Counted from the first letter of the stretch, positions 17,072 to 26,779 are shown. The stretch is 64,000 nt of DNA from Dehalococcoidia bacterium (GCA_026421185.1 JAPKCH010000004.1:1-64000), one strand, 5' to 3'. A program made the numbers and translations. Notes: generated by a model from the sequence alone, not told the origin.

Positions 17072-17176
17072 GTTCGCGCTCCCTATGACACTGAGCAGAT
17101 AATACCCACTGAAATGCGTTCCTAAAACACCTGTCCGGCGCGCACTTCTTGCCAATGTCGAATTGGTCGAACTTTC

Positions 17177-17205
17177 AATATACCAACCATGCGCCCGATA
17201 CTCAA
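17177..17205 (-). promoter_or_regulatory. Sigma-70-type promoter of infC-rpmI-rplT
   Basis: On the minus strand TTGAGT and TATATT are separated by exactly 17 bases, close to the -35/-10 consensus. Transcription would start near 17169, leaving a leader of about 100 bases before the infC ATA codon. Confidence 0.6.
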
Positions 17206-17464
17206 TTGGAAACTAGCACGAATCTCTTCACTGTTGTTACACGTAATACATGTTGAGTCCACTGCATTGCCAAACCGTCGCTATGGTACGATTACTCCAG
17301 CTTTGGGTAGCAGAAATTGCCATCCAAATATTGTCTTGATATCAACGATTGAATCGTAGTGACCGAAATCAGATCCAACTTGATCCCCAAGTTACCAAGT
17401 AACTAACGGTCGGATCTATTACGATTAACCACACTTAGTAGTAACAATAGGACGGCCAGGACAA
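17206..17464. other. Divergent intergenic region between infC and ftsH
   Basis: Upstream region for ftsH. AGGAC lies 5 bases before the ftsH ATG. A small inverted repeat (AACTTG ATCCC CAAGTT) at about 17378-17394 could be a regulatory element. No convincing -35/-10 pair for ftsH is seen. Confidence 0.35.
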
Positions 17465-19405
17465 ATGAGTAACCGCTGGATGCGGAATAGCCTCCTCTAT
17501 CTCGTGATCATCGTCGCAGTGATCACCATTTTCTTCATGTTTGTCGATCAGCCAGCCAGTGGCTCAGAAGATATCGGCATAAACGAAGTTGTAGAGTTGG
17601 CAAAAAACAGTAGTGGATCTGCAAAACTTCAAATTGAAGTTGAAGGCAATTCGCTATCAATTACTGATGGTCTGAACACTTTCACTTCCGTTAAGGAAGA
17701 TGGATCGAGCGTTGCGGAGTTATTAAGCAATGCCGAAGTTCCGAGTGCCAATTACTCGCTGAAAGTTAATTCAGGAGGCGGATTAGGTAGCATCTTTGGA
17801 CTCCTTATAGGCTTCCTACCTCTAATCCTATTCGGAGGAATCCTGGTGTTCATGATGCGTCAGGCACAAGGCAGCAGTAATCAACAGATGGGATTCGGCA
17901 AAAGCAAGGCACGAATGTTCGTTGGCACCAAAGCCACGGTCACATTTTTCGATGTTGCAGGTATTCCTGAAGCAAAAGAAGAACTCGAAGAAGTTGTTGA
18001 ATTTCTCAAGTACCCAGAACGATTTCAAGCTCTGGGCGCAAAAATACCTGCCGGAGTACTCCTTGTAGGGCCTCCTGGTACCGGTAAAACGTTGCTGGCG
18101 CGTGCTGTAGCTGGTGAAGCCGGCGTACCGTTCTTCTCGATCTCGGGTTCCGAGTTCGTAGAAATGTTCGTTGGTGTGGGTGCGTCTCGCGTGCGTGATC
18201 TATTTGAACAGGCTCGGCGCCACTCACCCTGCATCATCTTCGTAGATGAAATTGATGCTGTCGGTCGACACCGTGGTGCCGGTCTCGGCGGTGGTCATGA
18301 CGAACGTGAACAGACGCTCAACCAGATGCTTGTCGAAATGGACGGATTCGATTCAACTACGAACGTCATCGTTATAGCGGCCACAAACCGCCCTGACATT
18401 CTCGACCCTGCACTTCTACGTCCGGGCCGATTCGACCGCAGAGTTATGCTCGACAGTCCCGATATTCGTGGGCGAACAGCGATTCTCGATGTTCACGCCA
18501 AGGGTAAGCCAATCGAAAAGGGTGTTGATCTATCAAACGTAGCTAAGCAGACTCCCGGATTCTCGGGAGCTGACCTGGCTAACCTAATAAACGAAGCAGC
18601 CCTACTAGCAGCACGAAATAATCAGAAACTGATTAGCTACGACAATCTAACTGAAGCTATTGATCGTGTATCGATGGGTCCTGCCCGCAAGAGCAAGGTC
18701 ATCAGTGAGAAAGAACGTAAGATCACCGCATACCACGAAGCTGGTCACGCGCTGGTCGCCCACCTTATGCCCGGTGGTTCGCCTATCGGCAAGATCTCTA
18801 TAATTGCTCGAGGTCAGGCTGGTGGATTCACTCGATGGCAGCAAGAAGATAAGTCTTACGCTTCACAAGAGCATCTCGAAGCACAGATCGCAGCAGCGAT
18901 GGGTGGACGAGCGGCTGAAGTACTGAAAGTCGGCGATGTCACTACTGGTGCGTCAAACGACTTTGAACAGGCAACCAGCATTGCGCGTGAAATGGTGATG
19001 CGACTTGGAATGAGCGACAGGCTATCAAAGCGATCATTCGGAAAACGACAGGGTGGAGCGGTGTTCTTGGGTCGTGAGATGTCGGAAGAACGCGACTACT
19101 CGCTGAAGACCGAAAGCATCATCGACGATGAAATCAACCGACTCTTAAGAGAGGGCGAAGAACGAGCTAACCAGCTCCTCAGCGACCACAATAAAGAGCT
19201 GGAAGGTATCGCCGAGTTCCTTCTTTTACACGAGACGATCGATGCCGAACAATTCATTGCAATAATCGAAGGACGAGACCCACTGCTTGCAAGTGCGTTG
19301 CTGACCGACGATCCTGCTTCTACGGATGAGCCATCAGTTCCAGTTGATGAAGTATCAGATGGGGAAATTGGCGAAGCTAAGAATCCGGAACCTCAAGCCA
19401 CTTGA
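17465..19405 (+). CDS. ftsH: ATP-dependent zinc metalloprotease FtsH
   Basis: Membrane-bound AAA+ protease that unfolds and degrades misassembled membrane proteins and short-lived regulators. 646 aa: membrane helix 1 at 8-27, a periplasmic/extracytoplasmic domain, helix 2 at about 107-131, then the AAA module with Walker A GPPGTGKT (202-209), Walker B FVDEID (259-264) and the second region of homology RPGRFDRR. The zinc site is HEAGH (424-428) with Asp499 as third ligand. The acidic C-terminal tail is unstructured-looking. The gene is divergent from the infC operon and closed by a terminator. Confidence 0.98.
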   Translation: MSNRWMRNSLLYLVIIVAVITIFFMFVDQPASGSEDIGINEVVELAKNSSGSAKLQIEVEGNSLSITDGLNTFTSVKEDGSSVAELLSNAEVPSANYSLKVNSGGGLGSIFGLLIGFLPLILFGGILVFMMRQAQGSSNQQMGFGKSKARMFVGTKATVTFFDVAGIPEAKEELEEVVEFLKYPERFQALGAKIPAGVLLVGPPGTGKTLLARAVAGEAGVPFFSISGSEFVEMFVGVGASRVRDLFEQARRHSPCIIFVDEIDAVGRHRGAGLGGGHDEREQTLNQMLVEMDGFDSTTNVIVIAATNRPDILDPALLRPGRFDRRVMLDSPDIRGRTAILDVHAKGKPIEKGVDLSNVAKQTPGFSGADLANLINEAALLAARNNQKLISYDNLTEAIDRVSMGPARKSKVISEKERKITAYHEAGHALVAHLMPGGSPIGKISIIARGQAGGFTRWQQEDKSYASQEHLEAQIAAAMGGRAAEVLKVGDVTTGASNDFEQATSIAREMVMRLGMSDRLSKRSFGKRQGGAVFLGREMSEERDYSLKTESIIDDEINRLLREGEERANQLLSDHNKELEGIAEFLLLHETIDAEQFIAIIEGRDPLLASALLTDDPASTDEPSVPVDEVSDGEIGEAKNPEPQAT

Positions 19406-19500
19406 TCTTCTCCTTCCAGATGGAAGATGCTAGAAGTGAGGAGATACTCTAGCCGAGTTACTGAGTCACGAGCGATAGTTATCAAAACTTAGAACCACTG

Positions 19501-19529
19501 AAACGGCGCTTTATGCGCCGTTTCTTTTT
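19501..19529 (+). terminator. Rho-independent terminator after ftsH
   Basis: Nine-bp stem AAACGGCGC / GCGCCGTTT with a TTTAT loop, followed by CTTTTT. Confidence 0.92.
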
Positions 19530-19565
19530 ATCGAAACGAAATGTGTTTAAAATGGCAGTAAATGA

Positions 19566-20234
19566 ATGAGCAACGTTTTCACTGGAAAGTATTGGACGAT
19601 TCAAAGTTTCGTATCAGGGTTTTCCAATAACGCCTACCTCATCACATGCAACCGAACCAATAATTCGGTAGTAGTCGACACGCCAGCAGATCCGGTTGAA
19701 CTAGTCGAAGCACGCGAGAAAACGAATCCCACATTCATTCTTATAACTCACGGTCATCAAGATCACGTCGAGGGGTTTGCTGACGTCAGCGGAGATACAG
19801 AACCAATGGTCGGTATCGGTCAAGACGATAAAAATTCTCTGCCAATAAAGACGAATTTACAGATTGATGTATCTACGAACCAGCGACTAAATAGTGGAGA
19901 TATATCGTTTAGGTCGATAGAAACACCGGGACACACCCCAGGCTCGACTTGCTACCTCTTAGAGACCACCGTTTCGAAAGCCGCTGGTGAGCCAGCTCAT
20001 GTATTTACCGGAGATACCCTCTTTCCGGGCGGACCGGGACGTTCGTCTTCTCACCAAGCGCTGAAACAGATTCTTGAATCACTTGAGACACATATTTTCT
20101 CGCTAAAGGAATCTACGATTGTGCTGCCGGGACACGGGGAATTCACAACCATCTCTAATTCAAAGATTGAATACGAATCATTCAAGTCACGCCCTCTTGA
20201 TCCGAATCTCTCAGGCGATGTGACCTGGGCGTAA
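19566..20234 (+). CDS. Metallo-beta-lactamase-fold hydrolase (glyoxalase II-like)
   Basis: 222-aa hydrolase with the zinc motif HGHQDH (62-67), followed by the ETPGHTPGS strand, GDTLFPGGPGR (metal Asp) and LPGHGEFT (His). The pattern matches the hydroxyacylglutathione-hydrolase/MBL-fold group, which hydrolyse thioesters or related bonds. Cytoplasmic; substrate unknown. ATG 19566 is chosen over an out-of-frame ATG 4 bases upstream. The gene lies 30 bases before the CPBP gene and may be cotranscribed with it. Confidence 0.88.
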   Translation: MSNVFTGKYWTIQSFVSGFSNNAYLITCNRTNNSVVVDTPADPVELVEAREKTNPTFILITHGHQDHVEGFADVSGDTEPMVGIGQDDKNSLPIKTNLQIDVSTNQRLNSGDISFRSIETPGHTPGSTCYLLETTVSKAAGEPAHVFTGDTLFPGGPGRSSSHQALKQILESLETHIFSLKESTIVLPGHGEFTTISNSKIEYESFKSRPLDPNLSGDVTWA

Positions 20235-20260
20235 ATAATTCCTCCATCATCTAATAAATC

Positions 20261-21190
20261 TTGATCCCACCACAGCCGCCAACACCACTAGCAACTCGCT
20301 GGAAAGACATTTCACTTCCCGATGTGAAATGGGAAGCGTTGGACGTCGTAGTCGCTGCGACCGTAACGATTCTGCTAATTATCGCAATCCTGAGTCTTGG
20401 CGGATCGTTCGGTGCCGATGCGGGATTCAACACTACGGTCACAACTCCTACTGGCTACTACATCGGTATTATCTCGGCTATTCTCTCAATTGTTCTAACG
20501 CTATTATTTCACTCGCCGCTGTGGCCAATTGTTTTCGCTCTTGGTGCGGGAGTCGGCGTCACAGTCGCCAGCTATCAGTTCGGAAGTGACACTGGTGATG
20601 GATCTGCAATCTTCGCTGGCGTACCAGTAGGAATTATTTCTGCAACCGCTATGTCGGGAGCATTCGCTGCAACCGGATTTTCATTTTCAGTGATTCGATT
20701 CCGTGAACCGATAAGCGTTCTCGGATTCGTCAAAACCAAAGGGATAAAGCCTTACATATTTGCAGTGGGAATGTGGGTTATCGGCCTGAGCATTCTTTTG
20801 TTCTGGGTTCAGGCATTAGTCTGGTTCGGAATCGATTCGCTCGTACCGCCCGACACCGCTCAAAAAGCACTCGATGAAGCCGGCGACAGCATCATCGTAA
20901 CTATCGTTCTTGTTGGAATTCTTGGTCCGATAGCTGAAGAGATTTTCTTCCGTGGATACGTTTTGCCTGGACTAGTCAAACGATTCGGAATTGTATGGGC
21001 CCTTCTATTGTCGTCTCTAATGTTCGGTATGTTTCATATCGATCCGGCCGCAATAGTGCCGACTTTCGCATTGGGATTGGCTCTCGGGTGGGTGTATCTT
21101 AAAACCGGTTCGATTTGGCCAGCAATGTTCGCGCACGGGTTGCACAATACTGTAGCGGTAGTTATCGCAAAGTACGCCACGGCGAGCTGA
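20261..21190 (+). CDS. CPBP-family intramembrane metalloprotease (Abi/CAAX-like)
   Basis: 309-aa multi-pass membrane protein from a TTG start. The three CPBP motifs are present: AEEIFFRGYV (EExxxR), FGMFHIDPA (FxxxH) and MFAHGLHNT (HxxxN/B). About eight hydrophobic segments. Bacterial members are glutamate-type intramembrane proteases linked to protein maturation, bacteriocin self-immunity or signalling; the actual role here is unknown. No good Shine-Dalgarno is visible before the TTG, so the exact start is uncertain. Confidence 0.88.
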   Translation: MIPPQPPTPLATRWKDISLPDVKWEALDVVVAATVTILLIIAILSLGGSFGADAGFNTTVTTPTGYYIGIISAILSIVLTLLFHSPLWPIVFALGAGVGVTVASYQFGSDTGDGSAIFAGVPVGIISATAMSGAFAATGFSFSVIRFREPISVLGFVKTKGIKPYIFAVGMWVIGLSILLFWVQALVWFGIDSLVPPDTAQKALDEAGDSIIVTIVLVGILGPIAEEIFFRGYVLPGLVKRFGIVWALLLSSLMFGMFHIDPAAIVPTFALGLALGWVYLKTGSIWPAMFAHGLHNTVAVVIAKYATAS

Positions 21191-21261
21191 TCTCAACTAA
21201 TATTTAAGCGTGTAATTTCCGTTCAGTACAAAGCTGAACTATTAAGGAACGAACTAGCCAC

Positions 21262-22080
21262 ATGGCAACCGACAGAATTCGAGAAGCATTCGAGAAAGCA
21301 AAGTCCGAGGGACGAATTGCTCTCGTCCCATATGTCACAGTTGGCTTTCCTGAACTCGGGTTCACCACCGACATCGTTCGATCAGTTGTCGAAGCTGGTG
21401 CCGACGTAGTTGAGCTAGGCGTTCCGTTCAGTGATCCACTTGGCGATGGACTAACCATTCAGGCTTCCGGACATAGGGCGCTCGAAAATGGAGTCACGCC
21501 TGATACTTGCATCGAATCTGTCAAAGACATTCGTACTGCAGGAATCAATATTCCTATCGTCTTTATGGGTTACTACAACACCATCTTCAACATGGGGCTC
21601 GACGAATACTGTTCCCGAATCGCCGAAGCAGGTGTCGACGGTCTAATCGCTGCCGATCTTCCAGCAGCCGAAGCTGGGCCACTTCAAGATTCGTGCGATA
21701 AAGCAGGTGTTGCACTTATACCGTTGATAGCGCTTACATCTACTGAGCACTCTATTGAGCACGCCTGCAAACGCGCTGCAGGCTTTATTTACTGCATATC
21801 AGTTCTCGGAGTCACCGGTGCGCGAGCCACGATGTCATCTCGGGTTGAAGGTCTGGTAAACAACGTACGCCAGTTCACCGATCTTCCCGTGGCGGTAGGA
21901 TTTGGAATATCAACTCCCGAGCATGTTGCTGAAGTCGCCGGATTTTCCGATGGAGCAATCGTCGGCAGCGCTCTCATTAACGCCCTCGCCGATGGCGAAG
22001 TGGCTGGTGCAGCTGATCGCGGTGGTGCCTATATCAAGTCGCTAACACCCGGCACATCACGAAAATTCGTGGCAAACTAG
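21262..22080 (+). CDS. trpA: Tryptophan synthase alpha chain
   Basis: Cleaves indole-3-glycerol phosphate to indole and glyceraldehyde 3-phosphate, passing indole to TrpB. 272-aa TIM barrel with catalytic Glu in DVVELGVPFSDP and Asp in the DPLGDG loop (usually DPxADG), plus FMGYYNTIF and the phosphate-binding VGFGIS and VGSALI segments. No trpB is next to it in the window. It begins a short aromatic amino-acid cluster with aroH-type chorismate mutase and DAHP synthase. Confidence 0.96.
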   Translation: MATDRIREAFEKAKSEGRIALVPYVTVGFPELGFTTDIVRSVVEAGADVVELGVPFSDPLGDGLTIQASGHRALENGVTPDTCIESVKDIRTAGINIPIVFMGYYNTIFNMGLDEYCSRIAEAGVDGLIAADLPAAEAGPLQDSCDKAGVALIPLIALTSTEHSIEHACKRAAGFIYCISVLGVTGARATMSSRVEGLVNNVRQFTDLPVAVGFGISTPEHVAEVAGFSDGAIVGSALINALADGEVAGAADRGGAYIKSLTPGTSRKFVAN

Positions 22081-22142
22081 GTCGCCATAATCACTGGTTT
22101 GTCGAAAACTTATTGATAACAGTTCCAAGTACGAGGTACAGA

Positions 22143-22526
22143 TTGGCTACGAAGGTTAGAGGCGTCAAAGGCGCAACAACCACTGACGGCACGACTGCTG
22201 AAGATGTGCTGGCAGCTACAGAGCAATTGTTAGCAACTTTGATCGATGCGAACGGCATTGATCAGGACGATGTTGCTGCTGTTCAATTCACCACGAGTCC
22301 CGACCTGGTCGCCGAATTTCCAGCAGTTGCGGCACGAGAACGACTCGGCTGGAACGATGTACCGCTGATGTGTGGGCACGAAATGGCTCGCCCCGGTGCG
22401 TTGACCCAATGCATCCGTATACTTATATTTTGGAATACTGATATAGCTCAGAGCGAAGTCAGGCACGCATACTTAAACGATGCTGCTAAACTTCGCCCCG
22501 ACATTTCGACGGATAGCACTAAATAA
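22143..22526 (+). CDS. aroH: Chorismate mutase, AroH class
   Basis: Converts chorismate to prephenate for Phe/Tyr synthesis. The sequence follows the B. subtilis AroH type: KVRGVKGATT (active-site Arg), TAEDVLAATEQLL, VQFTTSPDL, ERLGWNDVPLMC and TQCIRILI. The track start adds 10 non-homologous residues. TTG 22143 with GAGGT just upstream gives 127 aa, exactly the family length. It lies 62 bases after trpA and two bases before the aromatic-rich ORF. Confidence 0.93.
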   Translation: MATKVRGVKGATTTDGTTAEDVLAATEQLLATLIDANGIDQDDVAAVQFTTSPDLVAEFPAVAARERLGWNDVPLMCGHEMARPGALTQCIRILIFWNTDIAQSEVRHAYLNDAAKLRPDISTDSTK

Positions 22527-22528
22527 TC

Positions 22529-22696
22529 ATGTCCGAACGCAACTTACAGACAAATTCATTATCAAACCGAAGCGATTCTCGCTCGGCTGGTTTCGTCTTC
22601 TGGCGTTCATCTTTTCCTGCTTCGTATAGTGCCAAATATTTTGGCTATGGCTATACCGACAGGCTGTTTATGTACGGACGTTCATATCGCAGCTAA
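22529..22696 (+). CDS. Short aromatic-rich ORF between aroH and aroF; possible leader peptide
   Basis: A 55-codon ATG ORF, too short for the track, starting 2 bases after the aroH stop. Twelve of its last 35 residues are Phe, Tyr or Trp (for example GFVFWRSSF and KYFGYGYTDRLFMYG). It stands about 140 bases before DAHP synthase, the first enzyme of the aromatic pathway. Such composition and place are those of attenuation leader peptides that sense charged aromatic tRNAs. Against this, it is longer than usual leaders and I find no clear terminator/antiterminator pair between it and aroF. It could also be a gene remnant by chance rich in aromatic residues. Confidence 0.35.
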   Translation: MSERNLQTNSLSNRSDSRSAGFVFWRSSFPASYSAKYFGYGYTDRLFMYGRSYRS

Positions 22697-22836
22697 GTCT
22701 GAATGGCCGTCCGCAGCCCCTCTGGATTTACGAAGCTCTCCCTCCCACAGCATGCAACTGTCCCGGTCTGACCGAATGAATCATGAATCCCCAGTTTTAC
22801 ACTCACTCCATAGCTCTTTAGAAACTTAATTCGATC

Positions 22837-23874
22837 ATGTCTACGTCAAACGTCCGAGTCACCAATCTTCAACCACTGCCTTCTCCACGATCGTTCATCG
22901 ACTCGCAGCCGATCACTCCCGAAATAGCGAAGGTCGTTACTGACGCTCGTGCTGCCATCGAAAATATTGAACAAGGTAAAGATGACCGTTTGGTCATGCT
23001 TGTTGGACCATGTTCCATTCACGATGAAAAATCAGGGCTCGAATACGCCAAGAAGCTCGCAGTTCTCGCTGAAGAAGTAAAAGACAAGATTCTCGTTGTG
23101 ATGCGGGTCTACTTTGAAAAGCCACGGACTACTGTCGGTTGGAAGGGGCTAATCAACGATCCTAATCTCGACGGAACGTTCGATATGCAAGCTGGCCTAA
23201 AGCGCGCACGTGCGTTCCTGCTTGAAGTTCTGGGACTGGGATTGGCCGCAGGAACTGAGTTCCTCGATCCGTTCACTCCGCAGTACCTTGCTGATCTCAT
23301 TTCGTGGGGCGCAATCGGAGCTCGCACAACCGAAAGCCAGACTCACCGACAAATGGCGAGCGGACTTTCAATGCCTATTGGGTACAAGAACGGAACCGGT
23401 GGAAGCCTCCAGATCGCAGTAGATGCGATGATGGCAGCTCGGTCACCACACGCATTTCTCGGCATCGACCTTGATGGTCGAGCTTCCGTGGTCAACACAG
23501 CAGGAAACAAAGCACAGCACCTCATCCTTCGTGGCGGAGCTTCAGGCCCTAACTACGATCAAGAAACCGTCGCAAAGGCATCGAGCCTTCTCTCTGGTGC
23601 TGGTCTGAAACCTAACGTTGTCATCGACTGTTCACATGCGAACAGCAACAAGGATCACAACCGACAGCCAATCGTTTTCCGTGACGCTATTCGACAGCGA
23701 ACTGCTGGAAACGCCGGTATGATCGGTCTAATGCTGGAAAGCCACCTAAACGAAGGTAATCAGTCGCTGGGCAACCCTGCGGATTTGAAGTACGGTGTTT
23801 CTATCACTGATGCATGCATAAACTGGGCAACCACCGAAGAATTGATTCGTGAGGCGCACGCAACCCTTAGCTAG
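22837..23874 (+). CDS. aroF: 3-deoxy-7-phosphoheptulonate (DAHP) synthase, class I
   Basis: Condenses phosphoenolpyruvate and erythrose 4-phosphate, the first shikimate-pathway step. 345 aa, of the AroF/AroG/AroH (E. coli-type) group: MLVGPCSIHD, KPRTTVGWKG, DPNLDGTFDM, AIGARTTESQTHRQMASGLS and VIDCSHANSNKDH are all typical, covering PEP, metal (Cys, His, Glu, Asp) and phosphate sites. By family knowledge this class is feedback-inhibited by an aromatic amino acid; which one cannot be told. Start at ATG 22837. Confidence 0.95.
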   Translation: MSTSNVRVTNLQPLPSPRSFIDSQPITPEIAKVVTDARAAIENIEQGKDDRLVMLVGPCSIHDEKSGLEYAKKLAVLAEEVKDKILVVMRVYFEKPRTTVGWKGLINDPNLDGTFDMQAGLKRARAFLLEVLGLGLAAGTEFLDPFTPQYLADLISWGAIGARTTESQTHRQMASGLSMPIGYKNGTGGSLQIAVDAMMAARSPHAFLGIDLDGRASVVNTAGNKAQHLILRGGASGPNYDQETVAKASSLLSGAGLKPNVVIDCSHANSNKDHNRQPIVFRDAIRQRTAGNAGMIGLMLESHLNEGNQSLGNPADLKYGVSITDACINWATTEELIREAHATLS

Positions 23875-23931
23875 AAAGCTAAGAATTGCGGCTCGATTTC
23901 ATCAGGCCACAATTCCAGCATCCAGACGATC

Positions 23932-24858
23932 ATGTCGACAACTGACCTGTTCGCATCAATAGACGCTTCAGAAGGCCCGACGGTCGCCACCATCGGTACA
24001 TTCGATGGCGTTCATATCGGGCATCAAGCACTACTAAACCGAGTGCAAGATGAAGCTATAAAACGCTGCGCAAAATCGGTCGCTTTCGTGTTCAAAGAAC
24101 AGCCGAGAGCGTTCATCAAACCGAACACACGGGTTACGTACCTCAGCGATATCGAAACTCGCCGAAGCATACTCACTGACATGGGTATAGATCACGTTAT
24201 CGAACTTGAATTTAGCTCTGCGATCCAAAAACTATCGTCGGACGAATTCGTTGGAGCTCTACGAAATCGCATCGGGCTTGTTTCGTTGATTCTTGGCCCT
24301 GGTGCAATGATTGGATCAGATCGCGCCGGAGTCGAGCAGCTCTCGGCTACCAGCGAACATACCGACATCAAGTTTCTTGGCCTGCCATCGATAGTGGTCG
24401 ATGGTGAATCTGTATCGAGTTCAGTAATTCGTATTGCGATCGTCAGCGGAAACTGTGAACTTGCTTCCAAAATGTTGGGTCGAAATTACTCGATTACCGG
24501 TGTAGTTGCGCACGGAGAAAAACGTGGACGAGAAATCGGTTTTCCGACTGCGAATATCGAACCAGAATTTTCAGCAACCGTTCCTGAAAACGGAATTTAT
24601 GCAACTACGGTCGAAGTCGATGGCGTGACACACAAAGCAGCAACCAGCATCGGCGTACGGCCAACATTCGAAACCGACGGAGGTCGCACGATCGAGGCCA
24701 ACCTTCTAGACTTCGACGGGGATCTGTATAAGAAGCGACTTCGACTTGAGTTCGTCACACGCCTCAGGGCAGAAGTCGCATTCGATTCAGTCGAACAACT
24801 CGTTACCCAAATGAATAAAGACGTCGAGCAAACCCGCCAAATTCTGGCAACTAGTTAA
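23932..24858 (+). CDS. ribF: Bifunctional riboflavin kinase / FAD synthetase
   Basis: Makes FMN and then FAD. The N-terminal nucleotidyltransferase has TIGTFDGVHIGHQ (HxGH-type motif); the C-terminal kinase has GRNYSITGVVAHGEKRGREIGFPTAN with the PTAN signature and a final LRLEFVTRLRAE segment. 308 aa is normal. It is placed between aroF and tyrS with 57-base gaps on each side and probably shares a transcript. Confidence 0.95.
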   Translation: MSTTDLFASIDASEGPTVATIGTFDGVHIGHQALLNRVQDEAIKRCAKSVAFVFKEQPRAFIKPNTRVTYLSDIETRRSILTDMGIDHVIELEFSSAIQKLSSDEFVGALRNRIGLVSLILGPGAMIGSDRAGVEQLSATSEHTDIKFLGLPSIVVDGESVSSSVIRIAIVSGNCELASKMLGRNYSITGVVAHGEKRGREIGFPTANIEPEFSATVPENGIYATTVEVDGVTHKAATSIGVRPTFETDGGRTIEANLLDFDGDLYKKRLRLEFVTRLRAEVAFDSVEQLVTQMNKDVEQTRQILATS

Positions 24859-24915
24859 AAATCTCGACTCCGCATCCGATCCCCAAAAAACCGGCAAGCC
24901 GGTCAGGATATTTAT

Positions 24916-26241
24916 ATGACCACCAACACAGAATTTCAAAACGTAACCGAAGACCTTAAATGGCGTGGTGCGCTGTTCGATGCCACACCAGGCGCAGAGC
25001 ACATACTCGCGACTGAAAAAATCACCGCTTACAATGGCTTCGACCCCACGGCGAGCAGTCTTCACATCGGCAACTTGGTTGCGATCATGGGACTCGTAAG
25101 ACTCCAGCAGTACGGGCACACGCCTGTCGCACTGGTTGGTGGCGGAACTGGCATGATCGGTGACCCTTCAGGACGCGCTGACGAACGAACACTGCTTTCG
25201 GTCACTGATATCGACTACAACGTAGAGGCGATTCGTGCGCAGTTAGAGCCATTTCTCGATTTCAACGCAAAATCCAACCCAGCTAGCGTGGTAAATAACG
25301 CTGACTGGCTGCGTACCACCGATCTCCTAACGTTCCTGCGTGACGTAGGAAAACACTTCACTGTAAACACGATGATGAGTCGTGATTCAGTGAAGGATCG
25401 ATTCAGCCGTGACAGTGGAATTTCGTTCACCGAGTTCAGTTACCAGCTGCTTCAGGCATACGACTTCCTAAAGCTTTACGAAAATGACAACGTCGGCTTC
25501 CAAGCTGGCGGGTCTGACCAGTGGGGCAACATTCTTGGCGGAGTCGATTTGATTCGCCGCATTCATGGAGCCGACTCTGAGGGTCGTCCACGTGCGCACG
25601 GAATCGCCTACCCACTGGTAGTAAATTCCAACGGTGAAAAATTCGGTAAGTCGATTGGTGGAGCGCCAACGCTCGATCCCAAGCTGACCTCCCCGTACAA
25701 GCTTTACCAGTTCTTTCTGAACGTAGCCGACGCCGATGCTGTTCCTTACGTAAAACTGTTCACCATGTTGAATCAGGTTCGGATAGGTGCGCTTGCAGAA
25801 GCCGTGAGTGCAGAGCCTCACAAACGAGCGGCGCAAAAAGCGCTTGCTGAACAAGTAACGCTTACGATTCACGGACAGAGCGGGCTAGATCAAGCTCTCA
25901 AAGTGACTCAAGCGTTCTTTGGTGGCGATATATCTGGATTGTCTGCAGACCAAATGGAAGATGTTCTAGATGGATCTTCAGTAACCGAAGTAACCAGAGA
26001 TCAACTTTCGGGCGAAGGTCTGCGGTTCTCCGAACTCGCTATTTCAGCAGGAGTCGGTAAATCAGGCGGCGATGTACGACGCACAATTGAACAGGGCGGC
26101 ATGTACCTAAATGGCGAACAAATTGGTGATGCCAACCGAACGATCAAAACCGAAGACCTAGTAGAAGGCCGCCTCCTGATAATACGTCGAGGCCGAAAAA
26201 ACTACTCACTGGTCAAACTAGCGGAGCAGTTGGGGCTCTGA
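24916..26241 (+). CDS. tyrS: Tyrosyl-tRNA synthetase
   Basis: Class I aminoacyl-tRNA synthetase charging tRNA-Tyr. HIGH motif SSLHIGNL near 48-54, tyrosine-binding NADW and QAYDFLKLY, QAGGSDQWGN, and the KMSKS-loop as KFGKSIGG. The C-terminal S4 RNA-binding domain (VRRTIEQGGMYLNGEQI) is present. 441 aa. A short GC hairpin (ACCGGC aag CCGGT) sits just before the start codon. Confidence 0.97.
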   Translation: MTTNTEFQNVTEDLKWRGALFDATPGAEHILATEKITAYNGFDPTASSLHIGNLVAIMGLVRLQQYGHTPVALVGGGTGMIGDPSGRADERTLLSVTDIDYNVEAIRAQLEPFLDFNAKSNPASVVNNADWLRTTDLLTFLRDVGKHFTVNTMMSRDSVKDRFSRDSGISFTEFSYQLLQAYDFLKLYENDNVGFQAGGSDQWGNILGGVDLIRRIHGADSEGRPRAHGIAYPLVVNSNGEKFGKSIGGAPTLDPKLTSPYKLYQFFLNVADADAVPYVKLFTMLNQVRIGALAEAVSAEPHKRAAQKALAEQVTLTIHGQSGLDQALKVTQAFFGGDISGLSADQMEDVLDGSSVTEVTRDQLSGEGLRFSELAISAGVGKSGGDVRRTIEQGGMYLNGEQIGDANRTIKTEDLVEGRLLIIRRGRKNYSLVKLAEQLGL

Positions 26242-26292
26242 CATTCCGAGGAGCTTGAGACAGAGGAATGGAGATAGGCAGCTACCTATAGT

Positions 26293-26735
26293 GTGCCGAT
26301 ACAGGAGCCACTGTGTAAGTGGAGAACAGATGGGCGTTTTGAAACACGCACCGTCGCAACTCGGCACCAACTATTACGATTTAGATGGTATCAACGAGAT
26401 CGGTTGATAAGCGAATTTACTCAGGCTTCACACGGGGCGCTAGGGCAACCGAGTCCCGTCGATATCACAACCACTGGTCGAACGTCGAGGCAACCTCGTA
26501 GAATCGAAATATGTGCGCATCTGATCGAAGATAGAATATTCATCACGAACTCTCCAGAAAGACGAAATTGCTCCGCCAATATGCTGGCACAACCCGATAT
26601 CGTCCTGCATTTTAAGGATGGGACGAAGACTGCCAGTCGAACATTCAGCATCACGTCTAAGAGGGGATCGCCGACAACCAGGCGATATAGGACGGCTGGA
26701 TCGCAGACACTATGACCGATGCGTAAAACCGTTTA
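26293..26735 (+). pseudogene. Decayed deazaflavin-dependent oxidoreductase (DUF385/nitroreductase-like)
   Basis: The middle of this ORF reads VDITTTGRTSRQPRRIEI...RIFITNSPERRNCSANMLAQPDIVLHF, the core pattern of F420/deazaflavin-dependent nitroreductase-family proteins (VDLTTTGRKSGxPRRIEI...YANLLANP). The first 45 residues show no homology to the family. After KDGTKTASRTFSIT the frame is lost; a GDRRQPGDIGRLDRR segment in another frame resembles the family C-terminus. I therefore read this as a frameshifted remnant in the tyrS to beta-propeller gap. Confidence 0.55.
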
Positions 26736-26779
26736 GAACATCACGCTCAACACCGCTCAATGAAATACTGTTAATACCC

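Noticed and set aside
17072-17155. TTG start for infC given by the ORF track
   Set aside because: The extra 28 residues are not IF-3-like and no Shine-Dalgarno precedes the TTG; ATA 17071 has AGGGAG at good spacing.
22697-22836. Attenuator terminator before aroF
   Set aside because: Looked for a GC stem with T-tract after the aromatic-rich ORF; only a 4-5 bp hairpin (GGTCTGACC) is present.
26618-26779. Upstream start of the beta-propeller gene
   Set aside because: The extra residues overlap the deazaflavin-oxidoreductase relic and would bury the signal peptide; ATG 26780 fits an export leader.
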